The translations under genes and the position numbers were made by a program. Below the pieces are notes generated by a model. That model ran no database searches and was not told the origin of the DNA. It saw only the letters and a list, made by a program, of their open reading frames with translations. A stretch of 64,000 nt of DNA from an uncultured Erythrobacter sp. (GTDB taxonomy: Bacteria; Pseudomonadota; Alphaproteobacteria; Sphingomonadales; Sphingomonadaceae). Shown here one piece after another: positions 37,352 through 49,313 of the stretch. Position 1 is the first letter of the stretch. Every line of letters starts with the position of its first letter. The stretch spans positions 586,739 through 650,738 of the forward strand of contig CANMIS010000003.1 of the NCBI GenBank assembly GCA_947498065.1, in the 5' to 3' direction.

Positions 37352-38554
37352 CTAGCCGAGCTTTCCCAAACGCTGCTCCAAAAATCGGCGTTCAGCGCTG
37401 GGTGGATCAAGCCCCAATGCCGCGCTCAAAGACGCCCTTCCCTCTTCGTCGCGTCCCGAACGGATCATCATATCCGCCCGCGCTGCATGATAAGGCCTCA
37501 GCGATTGGAGCTTATCTTTCGGAAGCTCCTCCAGCGCGGCCAGCCCTGCGGCTGCACCTTCCGCATTCGACAATGCAACAGCCCGATTGAGCGCCACCAC
37601 AGCGCCCGGTCGCATCATCATCAGCGCATCATAGAGTTTCACAATCGCCGCCCAGTCAGTCGTGCCATCCACCCCGCGCTGCGCATGGCACAACTGAATG
37701 GCGGCCATCACTTGGTAGGGCCCGGTCCGCGCAAACTCAGCCGCTTGATCGAGCAAGCCGCGCGCCTGTTCGATCAGCGCTGCTTCCCACAGGCTGCAAT
37801 CCTGCTGAGACAAGGGGATCATTGCGCCGGCTTCATCCACCCTCGCCGCTTCTCGCGATCGGGCCAGCGCTACCAGCGCCGCCAGCCCCAAGGCCTCCGG
37901 TTCCTGCGGGAGCAATTCGGCCACCATATTGGCGAGCCGAGAAACTTCGCCCGCCAGCTCTCCATCACGCTCAGCCGCAGCATCCTGATAGGCGACAGTA
38001 TAGGCGAGCTCCAAGGTCAGCAGCACAGCAGCAAGCCGCTCTGCCAAGGCCTTTCGCGGCGGCAATTCAAACGCAATGCCCGCCTTACGGATCTTCGCCT
38101 TCGCGCGCGTGATGCGTTGAAACATGGCCGGTTCGCTGCTGACAAAAACACGCGCAATTTCGGGCACCGGCAATCCGCAAATCACTTTCAATGCCAGCGC
38201 CGTGCGCGCCTCCAAAGCAATCGCCGGGTGGCAGCAAATGAAGATCAACCTCAGCCGTTCGTCCGGTATCGCCTCGGGCAGTTGGATAACATTGCTCATC
38301 TCGCTCACTTGCGCGCCATCGGCAGCATGCTTTGCCTGCGCCGCACGTTTGCGCAGCGCGTCCAGCGCCTTGCGCTTTGCCGCAGTGAACAGCCACGCTG
38401 GCACATTGTCCGCCGACACTCCTTTTTCCAGAAATGTCGCAGCAGCCTCGGCAAAGGCTTCCTCGGCCAAATCGATATCGCGAAGCTGCGCGACCAGGGC
38501 GGCAATCACCCCTGGCCGCGCGCCTGCTATCTCGGCGCCGACACTGCTGCGCAT
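37352..38554 (-). CDS. ECF RNA polymerase sigma factor (ECF42-type, DUF6596)
   Basis: The 400-residue product has an N-terminal sigma-70 region 2 (AQLRDIDLAEEAFAEAAATF and WLFTAAKRKALDALRKR) and region 4 (GLPVPEIARVFVSSEPAMFQ). It also has a long C-terminal helical TPR-like half (about 220-400) that defines the ECF42 type. No anti-sigma gene is nearby. The ATG at 38554 lies 10 nt after the stop of the DGPF gene; a start at 38602 is possible. It should redirect RNA polymerase to promoters of DGPF-type genes, possibly its own partner. Confidence 0.9.
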   Translation of the reverse strand: MRSSVGAEIAGARPGVIAALVAQLRDIDLAEEAFAEAAATFLEKGVSADNVPAWLFTAAKRKALDALRKRAAQAKHAADGAQVSEMSNVIQLPEAIPDERLRLIFICCHPAIALEARTALALKVICGLPVPEIARVFVSSEPAMFQRITRAKAKIRKAGIAFELPPRKALAERLAAVLLTLELAYTVAYQDAAAERDGELAGEVSRLANMVAELLPQEPEALGLAALVALARSREAARVDEAGAMIPLSQQDCSLWEAALIEQARGLLDQAAEFARTGPYQVMAAIQLCHAQRGVDGTTDWAAIVKLYDALMMMRPGAVVALNRAVALSNAEGAAAGLAALEELPKDKLQSLRPYHAARADMMIRSGRDEEGRASLSAALGLDPPSAERRFLEQRLGKLG

Positions 38555-38564
38555 ATCCGGCAAA

Positions 38565-38915
38565 TCAATCCTGCCAAATTGGGCGAACCTCAACCGCGCC
38601 ATTGCCGGGCACGGGTATCTTACGCGCCCATTCAATCGCACGGTCCAGATCGGCCGCCTCGACTATGTAATAGCCGCCCAGCTCTTCGTGCGTTTCGGCG
38701 AACGGGCCATCATGCAATACGCCTTCGCCCGATGTGTATTTGATCGTTGTCGCGGTGTCGGCATCCTGCAAACGGTGACCACCGACATAAGCGCCCGCCT
38801 TTTCCATTTCCTCGATCAGGGCCATGTGTTTGCCGATGGTTTCTTCCATCCGCTTTTCGGCGTCATCACCTTGATAGAAGCTCTCATCCTCGGCGATCAT
38901 CAGCATATATTGCAT
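38565..38915 (-). CDS. YCII-related DGPF-domain protein
   Basis: The 116-residue product begins MQYMLMIAEDESFYQ and carries HDGPFAETHEELGGYYIVEA, the DGPF motif. The ATG follows AAAGGAGA. In this family the gene sits next to an ECF42 sigma factor gene and is thought to be its target. Here it lies just upstream of the sigma gene on the same strand. Confidence 0.93.
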   Translation of the reverse strand: MQYMLMIAEDESFYQGDDAEKRMEETIGKHMALIEEMEKAGAYVGGHRLQDADTATTIKYTSGEGVLHDGPFAETHEELGGYYIVEAADLDRAIEWARKIPVPGNGAVEVRPIWQD

Positions 38916-39010
38916 GGGGTCTTCTCCTTTGCGGCCCGCACCACTGCGGCGAGGCTCTGATGAGAAGACGAAACTGGCAAGTCGGATTCGACAGCTGCGC
39001 GAAAAAAATT

Positions 39011-41634
<2,624 letters not shown>

Positions 41635-41646
41635 CTAAAGTGTGGC

Positions 41647-41958
41647 TCAATCTACAAACACAAACATCGACAGTATCAAAAGCGCTGCACCAAAGCAGCC
41701 AGCGATAGCCCAGCCTTTAGCCGACGCGTATCCGCGAGTGAGCCGCAGCATCAGCCATCCCACCACGACAGAAAAGCCGAGCCACATGGCGGTCGAAATC
41801 GCATAGGCTGGCCACGTATCGCCATCGAGTGGATTGTAATGCGCGTTGAGTATCGTGACAGCCAGCCAGGCGAATGTCGCACCCAAGATTGCTACAACAC
41901 CCGCGATCAATGCCAGCATTTGCAGACCGCTCATCTTCGGCTTCACGTCTTCCATCAT
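41647..41958 (-). CDS. Small inner-membrane protein
   Basis: The 103-residue product has three hydrophobic helices (GLQMLALIAGVVAILGATFA, AISTAMWLGFSVVVGWLML, and the C-terminal AIAGCFGAALLILSMFVFV). I do not recognise the family. It starts with ATGATG, the first of which overlaps the recN stop (ATGA), and lies 12 nt upstream of ligA, so it belongs to the recN-ligA transcript. Confidence 0.75.
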   Translation of the reverse strand: MMEDVKPKMSGLQMLALIAGVVAILGATFAWLAVTILNAHYNPLDGDTWPAYAISTAMWLGFSVVVGWLMLRLTRGYASAKGWAIAGCFGAALLILSMFVFVD

Positions 41959-43622
41959 GCGTTCTCCAACAAACGGTCCGCTTGCGCGCGGGCTTCTGGG
42001 GTCACTTCCGCGCCCGACAGCATCCTTGCGATCTCTTCCTTTCGCTCCTCTGAACTCAGTTTCGAGACTGACGTCTTGGTGACAGTGCCATTGGAAGCTT
42101 TCGCAATCATATAATGCTGCCCGCCGCGCGCCGCGACTTGCGGTGAGTGCGTCACGGCCAGCAATTGCCCCTCGTCATCAGCAAGCCTTGCGAGCCGCTC
42201 TCCAATGGCGCTCGCCACCGCGCCGCCAACGCCGCGATCAATCTCGTCAAAGATCACTGTTGCGGCCCCGCCCTGCTCGGCCAAGGCGACCTTCAGCGCG
42301 AGGATAAAGCGCGACAGTTCACCGCCCGATGCGATCTTGTTGAGCGGGGCGAAATCGGCGCCCGGATTGGTCGCGATCAAGAATTCGGCGCTGTCCATTC
42401 CGGCCACGCCCCATTTGTCCTCAGGCAATTTGCCCACCGCCGTCAGGAAACGCGCCGCATCCAGTTTTAGCGGGGCAAGCTCTGCAGCCACCGCCTTGTC
42501 CAATTTCTTCGCCGCTTTCAGACGCGCAGCATGGGCCTTTTCCGCTTTGGCCAGGTAGGCCTCACGCGCTTCGCGGGCCGCCGTTTCCAGCGCATCCAAT
42601 TGAGCCTCACCGCCCTCAATTGCATCTAGCTGAGCGCGCATATCGCGCATCAGCTCTGGCAGGTCATCCACGTCGCAGCGGTGCTTGCGTGCAATCGCTC
42701 TCAGCTCAAACAGGCGCGTCTCTGCGTCATCCAATGCTTGGGGATCATGAACCAGCGCATTGCCCGCCTCCATCATCCGGTCTTCTGCCTCACCGGCTTC
42801 GATCACTGCGCGGTCGAGCGCCGCCAAAGCCTCGGTCAGCAAGGGGTGCTCGCCAGCGATCCGGTCCAGCTTGCGCGCGGCCACCCTCAAAGATGCGAGC
42901 GGCGAATCTGAGCCTTCCCAAATGTGGCGCAGCTCTTCCAAATCGCCGGACAGCTTCTCGCCCTTTTGCATGGCGGCGCGGGTCTCTGCGAGGCGAACCT
43001 CTTCGCCTGCCTGCGGCTCAATCTCGGTCAGTTCGGCCAAATGGGCGAGGAGCAATTCTTGATCAGCAGCGGCCTGCTCTACTGACCCGCGCGCCTCGGC
43101 CAATTGCGCCTCTGCCTTGGCCCAAGCGTGCCATGCGCGCTCCAGCCCTGTCAGATCCGTCCCAGCATACCGATCCAGCAAAGCGCGGTGGCCTCGCGGG
43201 TTCACTAGGCCGCGATCATCATGCTGACCGTGCAGCTCCACTAGAGAAGCGGAAAGCTCGCGCAGCAAAGCAACGCCAGCGGGCTGATCATTGATAAATG
43301 CTTTGGAGCCGCCATCGGCCTTCACCTGACGGCGAATGATCAGCGGCTCGCCCGGCTCCAGATCGATATCTGCATTGTCCAGAATGGCCGCGATGGCAGC
43401 GGGAAACGCGCCAAATTCAAAGCTGGCCATGACGCTCGCCTTCGCCTCACCTGCGCGCACCAAAGAGGTTTCTGCCCGGTCGCCCAGCACGAGGCCGAGG
43501 GCATCGAGCAGGATCGACTTACCCGCGCCGGTCTCGCCCGTGAGCACACCAAGGCCGCGCGTGAACTCTAGGTCAAGCGCCTCGATAAGCACAATATTGC
43601 GGATGGACAGGCGGGTCAGCAT
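41955..43622 (-). CDS. recN: DNA repair protein RecN
   Basis: The 555-residue SMC-like ATPase of double-strand break repair has a Walker A motif (GETGAGKSILLDALG) near residue 30 and a central coiled coil (about 160-370, for example ETAAREAREAYLAKAEKAHA). Its C-terminal motifs are SGGELSRFILALKVAL (signature) and ATVIFDEIDRGVGG (Walker B). Membership of the bamD-recN-ligA group is conserved in alphaproteobacteria. I see no clear GTTC-N7-GTTC LexA box upstream. Confidence 0.95.
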   Translation of the reverse strand: MLTRLSIRNIVLIEALDLEFTRGLGVLTGETGAGKSILLDALGLVLGDRAETSLVRAGEAKASVMASFEFGAFPAAIAAILDNADIDLEPGEPLIIRRQVKADGGSKAFINDQPAGVALLRELSASLVELHGQHDDRGLVNPRGHRALLDRYAGTDLTGLERAWHAWAKAEAQLAEARGSVEQAAADQELLLAHLAELTEIEPQAGEEVRLAETRAAMQKGEKLSGDLEELRHIWEGSDSPLASLRVAARKLDRIAGEHPLLTEALAALDRAVIEAGEAEDRMMEAGNALVHDPQALDDAETRLFELRAIARKHRCDVDDLPELMRDMRAQLDAIEGGEAQLDALETAAREAREAYLAKAEKAHAARLKAAKKLDKAVAAELAPLKLDAARFLTAVGKLPEDKWGVAGMDSAEFLIATNPGADFAPLNKIASGGELSRFILALKVALAEQGGAATVIFDEIDRGVGGAVASAIGERLARLADDEGQLLAVTHSPQVAARGGQHYMIAKASNGTVTKTSVSKLSSEERKEEIARMLSGAEVTPEARAQADRLLENA

Positions 43623-43729
43623 TTCAGCGGGTTTTCTAACCGCTCAAATGCCGCGCGTCACCTGCTGAGCTGTGACAACGAACAGCTTGTTTTGCGCTGC
43701 GTGCGCTGGCCGAGGTTTTTGGCTGAGTT

Positions 43730-45811
43730 TTACTCGCCAGCAGACGAGCTAGCCGGGACGCTCTCAGCGCGGGAAATATTAGGCTGATAATGGGTCCACC
43801 GCCACGCCTGCGCTGGGTCCTTCTGACTGTCTTCGTCAGGCCATTCGATCAGCTCAAAATCATCAAGCTCAATGGTCTTGTCGCCAGCGGCCCGCCGATC
43901 CTTGAATCGGATTTTCAGGATCACGCGGAATGCGCGCGCTGCGCCACTGGCTTCCTCCGGGCGGTTAAAATCGAATTTGAGATCGCGCCAATCGCCGCCG
44001 CTTACTTCCAGCATGCCAAGCGACACACCGCGAATGGAGGATGATGGCGCGGCCCCTTCTTGCGGGCGTTCCTTTACGATCAATTCCACTTCGGCATCGC
44101 GCGGCAATTTGATCTTGCTCTGCAGGGTAAATCGGGTCGCATAGACATCGCGAATGTAAGAGCGTGAATAGAGGTAAGGCAGTTTGGGTCCGCCATCAGG
44201 CAGCAACGCCATATAGCCCTCGCCATTGGGGCGGGTGCGGAAATCAATCGCGGCGTTGCGCGACATCCAGAAGCGGTCACCGGCCAGCTCAAACTGGGTG
44301 TTTTCAAAGTCTCCGCGCGGGATCATATTGCGGCCATAGCTGCCCCGATCGCTGATGCAGGCGGGCGCAAAATGCGCCAGATTGAACTCTTTCGGGAAAC
44401 GGCATTGCGGGCGTTCGATCCCCTTGCGTTTGGCCCATACGGCGGAGTGCCCACCGGTCTGCGCCAGCACCGTGCCCATCTCTTCGGACAGCCAGTGCAG
44501 CCGGGTCAACACCGCTTGCCGCATACCGCCGGTCGCCGGAACGGGCCGGTAGTCGAGCATATTAAGTGGAATTGCCTCTGCGCGGAGGAATTCGCCCTTT
44601 TCCAGCCAGACCTTCAGCGCATAGGTAACCTGGGTATGCGGATGCTCCTGATCGAACAGGAAATTGCCGAGCGAATGCGCGATGAGGCCGCCGCGATAAA
44701 TCTCCAGCCCGTGGGTCACGTGCGGGTGATGACCGATGACCAGCGGAGAGCCCTTTTCAATCGCAGCGCGAAAGCGTGGGAGCGACAGTTCTGACGGCCG
44801 GTCGGCATATTCCAGATTGCCGTGAAAATGCATAATCGGGACATAGCCAGCGCGGCGCTCGCGCTTGGTCACGCGCTCGACATCGCTGCGTTTGCCCCAG
44901 GCGGCACCGCCTTTGGTCTCGGTCGCGGTCTGGTTTGGCGTCCATGTGCCGCGCCATCCGACAAAGCCATAGATGCCCAGCTTGTGCTCGGCGAGCTCGA
45001 AGCGAGAGGCGCGCTCTGCCTGGGTTACGTCCAGCCCTGCGCCAGACCATGCGACACCTGCGGCGTCCAAGGCGACGATGGTCGTCTTCAGCCCAGCATC
45101 GCGGTAATCGGCGGTGTGATTGTTGCCCAGCGAGACGTGATCGATCCCTGCGCGCGCCAGAGCATGCGTTAGGCCCTCCGGTGAGAAGAACAGGTACTTT
45201 TTCGGCGCGGGAGGTCCGGGTTGCTCGTCCGCGACAACCGATTCCAGATTGATTGACGCGAGATCGCTGGTCTCTAGGTATGGCTTGATTGCAGTGAACA
45301 GTTGATCGAGATCGCTGTCGAGCGTGACCTTGTCGAGCACAGCCTTCTCGCCGCGCGGAGCGGTGAAATAGCGCCTTCCCGCCATGCTATCGCCGCCAAA
45401 GAACAGCTCAATGCGGCCCTTCTTGCGCGCGACCAGCTCAATCGGCGGGATTGATAGGCACTCGCAGCGCGCATCGCGCAGCTCTGAATTGCCGAAGGTT
45501 TGCACCATGGTGAAAACGCGCTCGCCTTTGATGTCGACTCGGTAATAGGGCGCGATGGGTACGGCGGCGGTGAAATGTCCATCCTCGGCCAGATCGGTGG
45601 GTGCGCCGTTGATCGTCACCGCAATGCCGTCAAACTTAACGCCGTCGCGGCGCCCATCGAGCATTCCGCCGATGAGGATTTCACCTGGCCCAGCCTCAGC
45701 CCCGCCAACCAATCCGTGATCAGGGTGCGCGGCGGCGGGCGCAGCAAAGCCAACTGCTGCCAAACAGGCAAACAGCGGCGCGAATAGGGTTAAGCAAAAC
45801 GAGCGTTTCAT
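43730..45811 (-). CDS. capA: CapA-type metallophosphatase-like envelope protein
   Basis: The 693-residue product has a signal peptide (MKRSFCLTLFAPLFACLAAV up to APAAA) and then an HPDHG start. An N-terminal beta domain (about 40-130) is followed by a PGA_cap domain with IELFFGGDSMAGRRYF, LASINLESVV, SLGNNHTADYRDAG, MHFHGNLEY, VIGHHPHVTHGLEIY and HSLGNFLFD, all positions of the CapA fold. A C-terminal segment (about 480-680) looks like a carbohydrate-binding or beta-sandwich domain. CapA in Bacillus helps make poly-gamma-glutamate, but no capBC is nearby, so the substrate is unknown. It separates bamD from recN. Confidence 0.85.
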   Translation of the reverse strand: MKRSFCLTLFAPLFACLAAVGFAAPAAAHPDHGLVGGAEAGPGEILIGGMLDGRRDGVKFDGIAVTINGAPTDLAEDGHFTAAVPIAPYYRVDIKGERVFTMVQTFGNSELRDARCECLSIPPIELVARKKGRIELFFGGDSMAGRRYFTAPRGEKAVLDKVTLDSDLDQLFTAIKPYLETSDLASINLESVVADEQPGPPAPKKYLFFSPEGLTHALARAGIDHVSLGNNHTADYRDAGLKTTIVALDAAGVAWSGAGLDVTQAERASRFELAEHKLGIYGFVGWRGTWTPNQTATETKGGAAWGKRSDVERVTKRERRAGYVPIMHFHGNLEYADRPSELSLPRFRAAIEKGSPLVIGHHPHVTHGLEIYRGGLIAHSLGNFLFDQEHPHTQVTYALKVWLEKGEFLRAEAIPLNMLDYRPVPATGGMRQAVLTRLHWLSEEMGTVLAQTGGHSAVWAKRKGIERPQCRFPKEFNLAHFAPACISDRGSYGRNMIPRGDFENTQFELAGDRFWMSRNAAIDFRTRPNGEGYMALLPDGGPKLPYLYSRSYIRDVYATRFTLQSKIKLPRDAEVELIVKERPQEGAAPSSSIRGVSLGMLEVSGGDWRDLKFDFNRPEEASGAARAFRVILKIRFKDRRAAGDKTIELDDFELIEWPDEDSQKDPAQAWRWTHYQPNISRAESVPASSSAGE

Positions 45812-45905
45812 GGCCGCGCGCACTAACGCACAGGCGATGATATTTGGTTAATGCGCAGCTAGCAGCGACCTAAGGGATTGCCCCGAGCCCGCATCCGCCG
45901 ACCGA

Positions 45906-46727
45906 TCAGCTTGGTGAAACGCCCGCTGCGTGGTCCTGAACCAGCTCATAGGCTTTCTCATACCACTCATCACCGGGATAGTTCGCGCCCAGCACAGCGG
46001 CGTATTTCACCGCTTCATTCGGCACGCCCAGCGCTAGGCTGCTTTCCGTAAGGCGGTACAAAGCCTCCGGCGCATGGCTGGTCGTGTCGAAGTTATCCAG
46101 AACATTGCGGAACCGCAGATTCGCCGCCAGCCACCGGCCAGAGCGCGAGTAATACCGCCCAATTTCCATCTCTTTACCGGCCAGGTGATCATCCACCAGG
46201 TCCAGCTTCAGCCGCGCATCGGCGGCATATTCGCTCGAAGGGAAACGCCGGTTCACCTCACGCAAAGCCGTCTTCGCCTGCTCCGTGATCTTCTGATCGC
46301 GGTTCACATCGCTGATCTGCTCGTAATAGGACAGCGCAATCAGGTAATACGCATAGGGCGCATCCTTGTTGCCCGGGTGGATCGACAGGAACCGCTGCGA
46401 GCTCTGGATCGCCTTGTTGTAATCGCGCGCCACGTAATAGCTGAAAGCGCTCATCAATTGCGCCCGCCGCGCCCATGGCGAATAGGGGTGCTGCCGCTCA
46501 ACCTCGTCAAACAGCGCCGCGGCGAGCAGCGTATTGCCGCTATCCATCCGCCGCTTCGCCTCACCATAGAGCGATTCCACATCCCGCGCGACATAGGCCA
46601 CGTCTTCATTGGCAGAGCCACCGCCACAGGCCGTGGTAAACAGAGTGGCACCGGCAAGGCCCGCCAGCATGGCAGACTTGCGGAGGATACGGGCGAAAGA
46701 GCGAGCGCTATCAGGGGCGTTAGTCAT
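45906..46727 (-). CDS. bamD: Outer membrane assembly lipoprotein BamD
   Basis: The 273-residue lipoprotein has a lipobox (ATLFTTAC, cysteine 34) and TPR-like repeats beginning YGEAKRRMDSGNTLLAAALF. FDEVERQHPYSPWARRAQLM and the paired YYLIALSYYEQISDVNRDQ are hallmarks of BamD/ComL. It works with BamA in inserting beta-barrel proteins into the outer membrane. It is the first gene of the bamD-capA-recN-ligA reverse-strand group. Confidence 0.96.
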   Translation of the reverse strand: MTNAPDSARSFARILRKSAMLAGLAGATLFTTACGGGSANEDVAYVARDVESLYGEAKRRMDSGNTLLAAALFDEVERQHPYSPWARRAQLMSAFSYYVARDYNKAIQSSQRFLSIHPGNKDAPYAYYLIALSYYEQISDVNRDQKITEQAKTALREVNRRFPSSEYAADARLKLDLVDDHLAGKEMEIGRYYSRSGRWLAANLRFRNVLDNFDTTSHAPEALYRLTESSLALGVPNEAVKYAAVLGANYPGDEWYEKAYELVQDHAAGVSPS

Positions 46728-47243
46728 ACCCCACCCTATAACCGCGCCTTACGTGAACGCCAAGTGAAGTTGACGCAGCAGACCACACTTCATGCACATC
46801 TCTCGCATATCCGCGCATCACTCGGTTCATCGCACATGAGCCACGCTTGGAACGGATGGAACACAGTCTTAGGCCAAAATTCCAATCGATCACAGCGCGC
46901 CTGACTAATCGCTTTTTCCGATCAAGGTTGAGATGCGAGCGCATAACCGCGCCATAGCGCCCTGCGTGGGAGTAGGAAAACGAGAGCGCAGCTGCGCGAT
47001 GTCAAAGCGACCTGATTGTTGGATAGCGGTGATCGGTGCACGTTTCGCGGACCGCAAGCCCGACTGGCCGGTCGCAGCGGCGCAGACTTGTCCGCACGCC
47101 GCGAGGACTTCGCGGGCGCGGATGTGCCCGCGGATAGCAAAAACGCCAGATTGTGACGGCGAAGCCTCAGGTGCGGGAGCGCAAGGCTGTGGAGCCTAAG
47201 GCGCGGTGGAGCACTACGGATGAATGGGAGTGAGGAAGATACT
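46728..47243. other. Gene-free 0.5 kb stretch between bamD and the copper cassette
   Basis: Both strands were read. The left 200 bases should hold the bamD promoter and look ordinary. The right 300 bases are more GC-rich, and reading frames there are open on both strands without family signals. One short frame at 47153-47233 (GTG start, 26 codons) ends in ARWSTTDEWE before a TGA and could be the tail of a decayed gene or a small peptide. Nothing else is supported. The stretch marks the junction with an accessory copper cassette. Confidence 0.4.
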
Positions 47244-47528
47244 TTAACGTCGTGTCTTTTCGACTAGTTCGACCAATTCCTCGAACTTCTCGCGCTGCTC
47301 GCCCTCGTCTCCACTGGCGATAGCTTCAGCTACGCAGCAAGCCGCGTGATCCTTGAGAACCTGCGTTTCCACCTTCGCGAGTGCTGATTTGATCGCAGCG
47401 ATTTGGTGCAGGATGTCCATGCAGTAGCGGTCGTCTTCGACCATCTGCGCAACACCGCGCACTTGGCCCTCAATCCGCTTGAGGCGGTTCAGCTTGGCGC
47501 CCTTAATTTTTGCGTTATCTTCGTCCAT
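47244..47528 (-). CDS. csoR: Copper-sensing repressor, CsoR/RcnR family
   Basis: The 94-residue product is an all-helical dimeric metal sensor. Copper ligands fit the CsoR pattern: Cys in DRYCMDILHQ, then His and Cys in KDHAACCV. The helix LNRLKRIEGQVRGVAQMVED is the family signature. The ATG at 47528 gives the family length; longer readings run through the operator. It is divergent from copA, and the shared promoter holds a CsoR box. Confidence 0.93.
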   Translation of the reverse strand: MDEDNAKIKGAKLNRLKRIEGQVRGVAQMVEDDRYCMDILHQIAAIKSALAKVETQVLKDHAACCVAEAIASGDEGEQREKFEELVELVEKTRR

Positions 47529-47545
47529 GTCGCGATCCGATTGCA

Positions 47546-47562
47546 ATACCCTAGGGGGGTAT
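47546..47562. promoter_or_regulatory. CsoR operator between csoR and copA
   Basis: ATACCCTAGGGGGGTAT is a near-perfect inverted repeat (ATACCC and GGGTAT arms) and matches the known CsoR box of the ATACCCTACGGGGGTAT type. It lies 18 nt upstream of csoR and 41 nt upstream of copA, so one repressor dimer pair can control both. Confidence 0.88.
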
Positions 47563-47603
47563 ATATAGATCATCTCATTCGTTCAACAGAGGTAACGCTC
47601 TAC

Positions 47604-49313
47604 ATGCCACAGTTCTCCCGCCGCAACCTGATTGCCAGCACCGCCGCATTGGCTGCAGCATCATCCCTTCCGATGCCTGCTTGGGCGCGCGGTCAGTCCC
47701 AAAACAAGTCCATGCCACACGCGAGCAAGGGTTTTGGCGAAATGTCAGGCGAGGACATAAACCTCTCGATTGGCGATGCGCATTTCATGACCGGTGGACG
47801 CGCAGGGCACGCCTTTGCCGTGAACGGCACGGTGCCCGGTCCGCTGATCCGCTTGCGTGAAGGGCAGGACGTTCGTCTGCACGTTACCAACAATCTGAAC
47901 GAAGATTCCTCGATCCATTGGCACGGCTTGCTCCTGCCATTCCAGTTTGATGGAGTGCCCGGCGTCAGCTTCCCCGGTATCAAGCCGGGTGAGACCTTCA
48001 CATATGAGTTCCCTATCCGACAGACGGGAACCTATTGGTGGCACTCACACTCCGGGTTGCAAGAACAAGCTGGCCACTACGGTCCGATGATCATTGAAAG
48101 CGATGAACCAGACCCGCGCTATGATCGCGACTATGTGGTGCTTCTGTCGGAGTTCACGCCAATCCATCCGCATCAGATTATGCGGCTGCTCAAAGTGGGC
48201 GAGCACTATTTCCAAAACCAGATGCAAAGCGCGACTGAGGGTGAGATGTCGGGCGAGATGCGCCGCATGTGGGGGCAGATGCGGATGAACCCTCGGGACA
48301 TCGCGGATGTGTCCGGTCAGACCTACACCTATCTCATCAACGGTCACGGCCCTTCCGATGATCTGCAATTGGAGTTCAAACCGGGCGAGCGGGTCAGGCT
48401 GCGCGTCATCAATGGCTCGGCTATGACATTCTTCAATGTGCGCATTCCCGGCGTGCCGATGACGGTCATTCAGACGGACGGGCAAGACGTTGATGAAGTC
48501 GAGGTGGACGAGTTCCAAATCGGAGTCGCTGAGACCTATGATGTGATCGTTCAGCCGAAGGATGGCAGCCACGCCATCGTTGCAGAAGCCATGGATCGCA
48601 GCGGAATGGGCGTTGCAAGCCTCACCAGCCATAAGGGGCACATCGCTACGCCGCCCGCTGTGCGCAAAATCCCTACGCTGACCATGACCGATATGGGCAT
48701 GATGGACCATGCTGCGATGGGACACGGCGATATGGGCGGTATGGATCACGACATGCGCGACACCTCGCTGCTCCCCGATGATGTCGAGACAGGCCCCGGC
48801 GTCGATATGGTCGCGCCGATGCCGGCAGACCGAATGGACTTCCCCGGTCTTGGCTTAGACGACGTTGAGCACCGCGTGCTGCGCTATACCGATCTCAAGG
48901 CCAAGCGCATGAACCCGCACCGCGAGGTTGAGCGAGAGATGGAGATACATCTCACCGGAAATATGGAACGGTATATGTGGAGCTTCGACGGAAAGAAGTT
49001 CACTGCCGTCACCGATGACCCGATCCGCTTTGGCTATGATGAGCGTGTCCGGGTGAAGCTGGTCAATCAGACCATGATGGCTCACCCGATCCATCTGCAT
49101 GGCCACTTCTTCGAGATGGTCAACGGCGCGGATCACATGCACCAGCCCTTGAAGCATACGATGGTGGTGCAACCGGGCAGCACGGCAACCTTTGATCTCA
49201 CCGCGAACGAGCCAGGAGACTGGGCCTTCCACTGCCATCTGCTCTACCACATGCACGCAGGTATGATGCAGGTCGTAACCGTGCGTCCGTTCCCTGATAA
49301 GGCGGACGGGTGA
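47604..49313 (+). CDS. copA: Periplasmic multicopper oxidase CopA
   Basis: The 569-residue product starts at the ATG 47604 after AGAGG. It has a twin-arginine signal (SRRNLIASTAALAAASSLPM). Its copper sites are SIHWHGLLLP, YWWHSHSG, HPIHLHGHFFE and FHCHLLYHMHAGM. A Met/His-rich loop (MGMMDHAAMGHGDMGGMDHD) near residues 370-395 would bind extra Cu(I). It should oxidise Cu(I) in the periplasm and confer copper tolerance with copB, which it overlaps by 1 nt. It differs from P-type ATPases also named CopA. Confidence 0.95.
   Translation: MPQFSRRNLIASTAALAAASSLPMPAWARGQSQNKSMPHASKGFGEMSGEDINLSIGDAHFMTGGRAGHAFAVNGTVPGPLIRLREGQDVRLHVTNNLNEDSSIHWHGLLLPFQFDGVPGVSFPGIKPGETFTYEFPIRQTGTYWWHSHSGLQEQAGHYGPMIIESDEPDPRYDRDYVVLLSEFTPIHPHQIMRLLKVGEHYFQNQMQSATEGEMSGEMRRMWGQMRMNPRDIADVSGQTYTYLINGHGPSDDLQLEFKPGERVRLRVINGSAMTFFNVRIPGVPMTVIQTDGQDVDEVEVDEFQIGVAETYDVIVQPKDGSHAIVAEAMDRSGMGVASLTSHKGHIATPPAVRKIPTLTMTDMGMMDHAAMGHGDMGGMDHDMRDTSLLPDDVETGPGVDMVAPMPADRMDFPGLGLDDVEHRVLRYTDLKAKRMNPHREVEREMEIHLTGNMERYMWSFDGKKFTAVTDDPIRFGYDERVRVKLVNQTMMAHPIHLHGHFFEMVNGADHMHQPLKHTMVVQPGSTATFDLTANEPGDWAFHCHLLYHMHAGMMQVVTVRPFPDKADG

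Noticed and set aside
37487..38743. A 418-codon forward frame across the sigma factor gene
   Set aside because: It is antisense to a clear sigma factor and DGPF gene and lacks domain signals.
46850..46862. GAAC-N5-GAAC as a LexA box upstream of bamD
   Set aside because: The alphaproteobacterial LexA box needs seven bases between the half-sites; here there are five.
46933..47199. An 88-codon forward frame rich in Cys, Arg and Ala
   Set aside because: No ribosome binding site or recognisable motif, and a competing reverse frame covers part of the same DNA; typical of GC-rich noncoding sequence.
47403..47603. Extended N-terminus of copA through the csoR gene
   Set aside because: It would run antisense through csoR and its operator; the twin-arginine signal at the ATG 47604 is the natural start.
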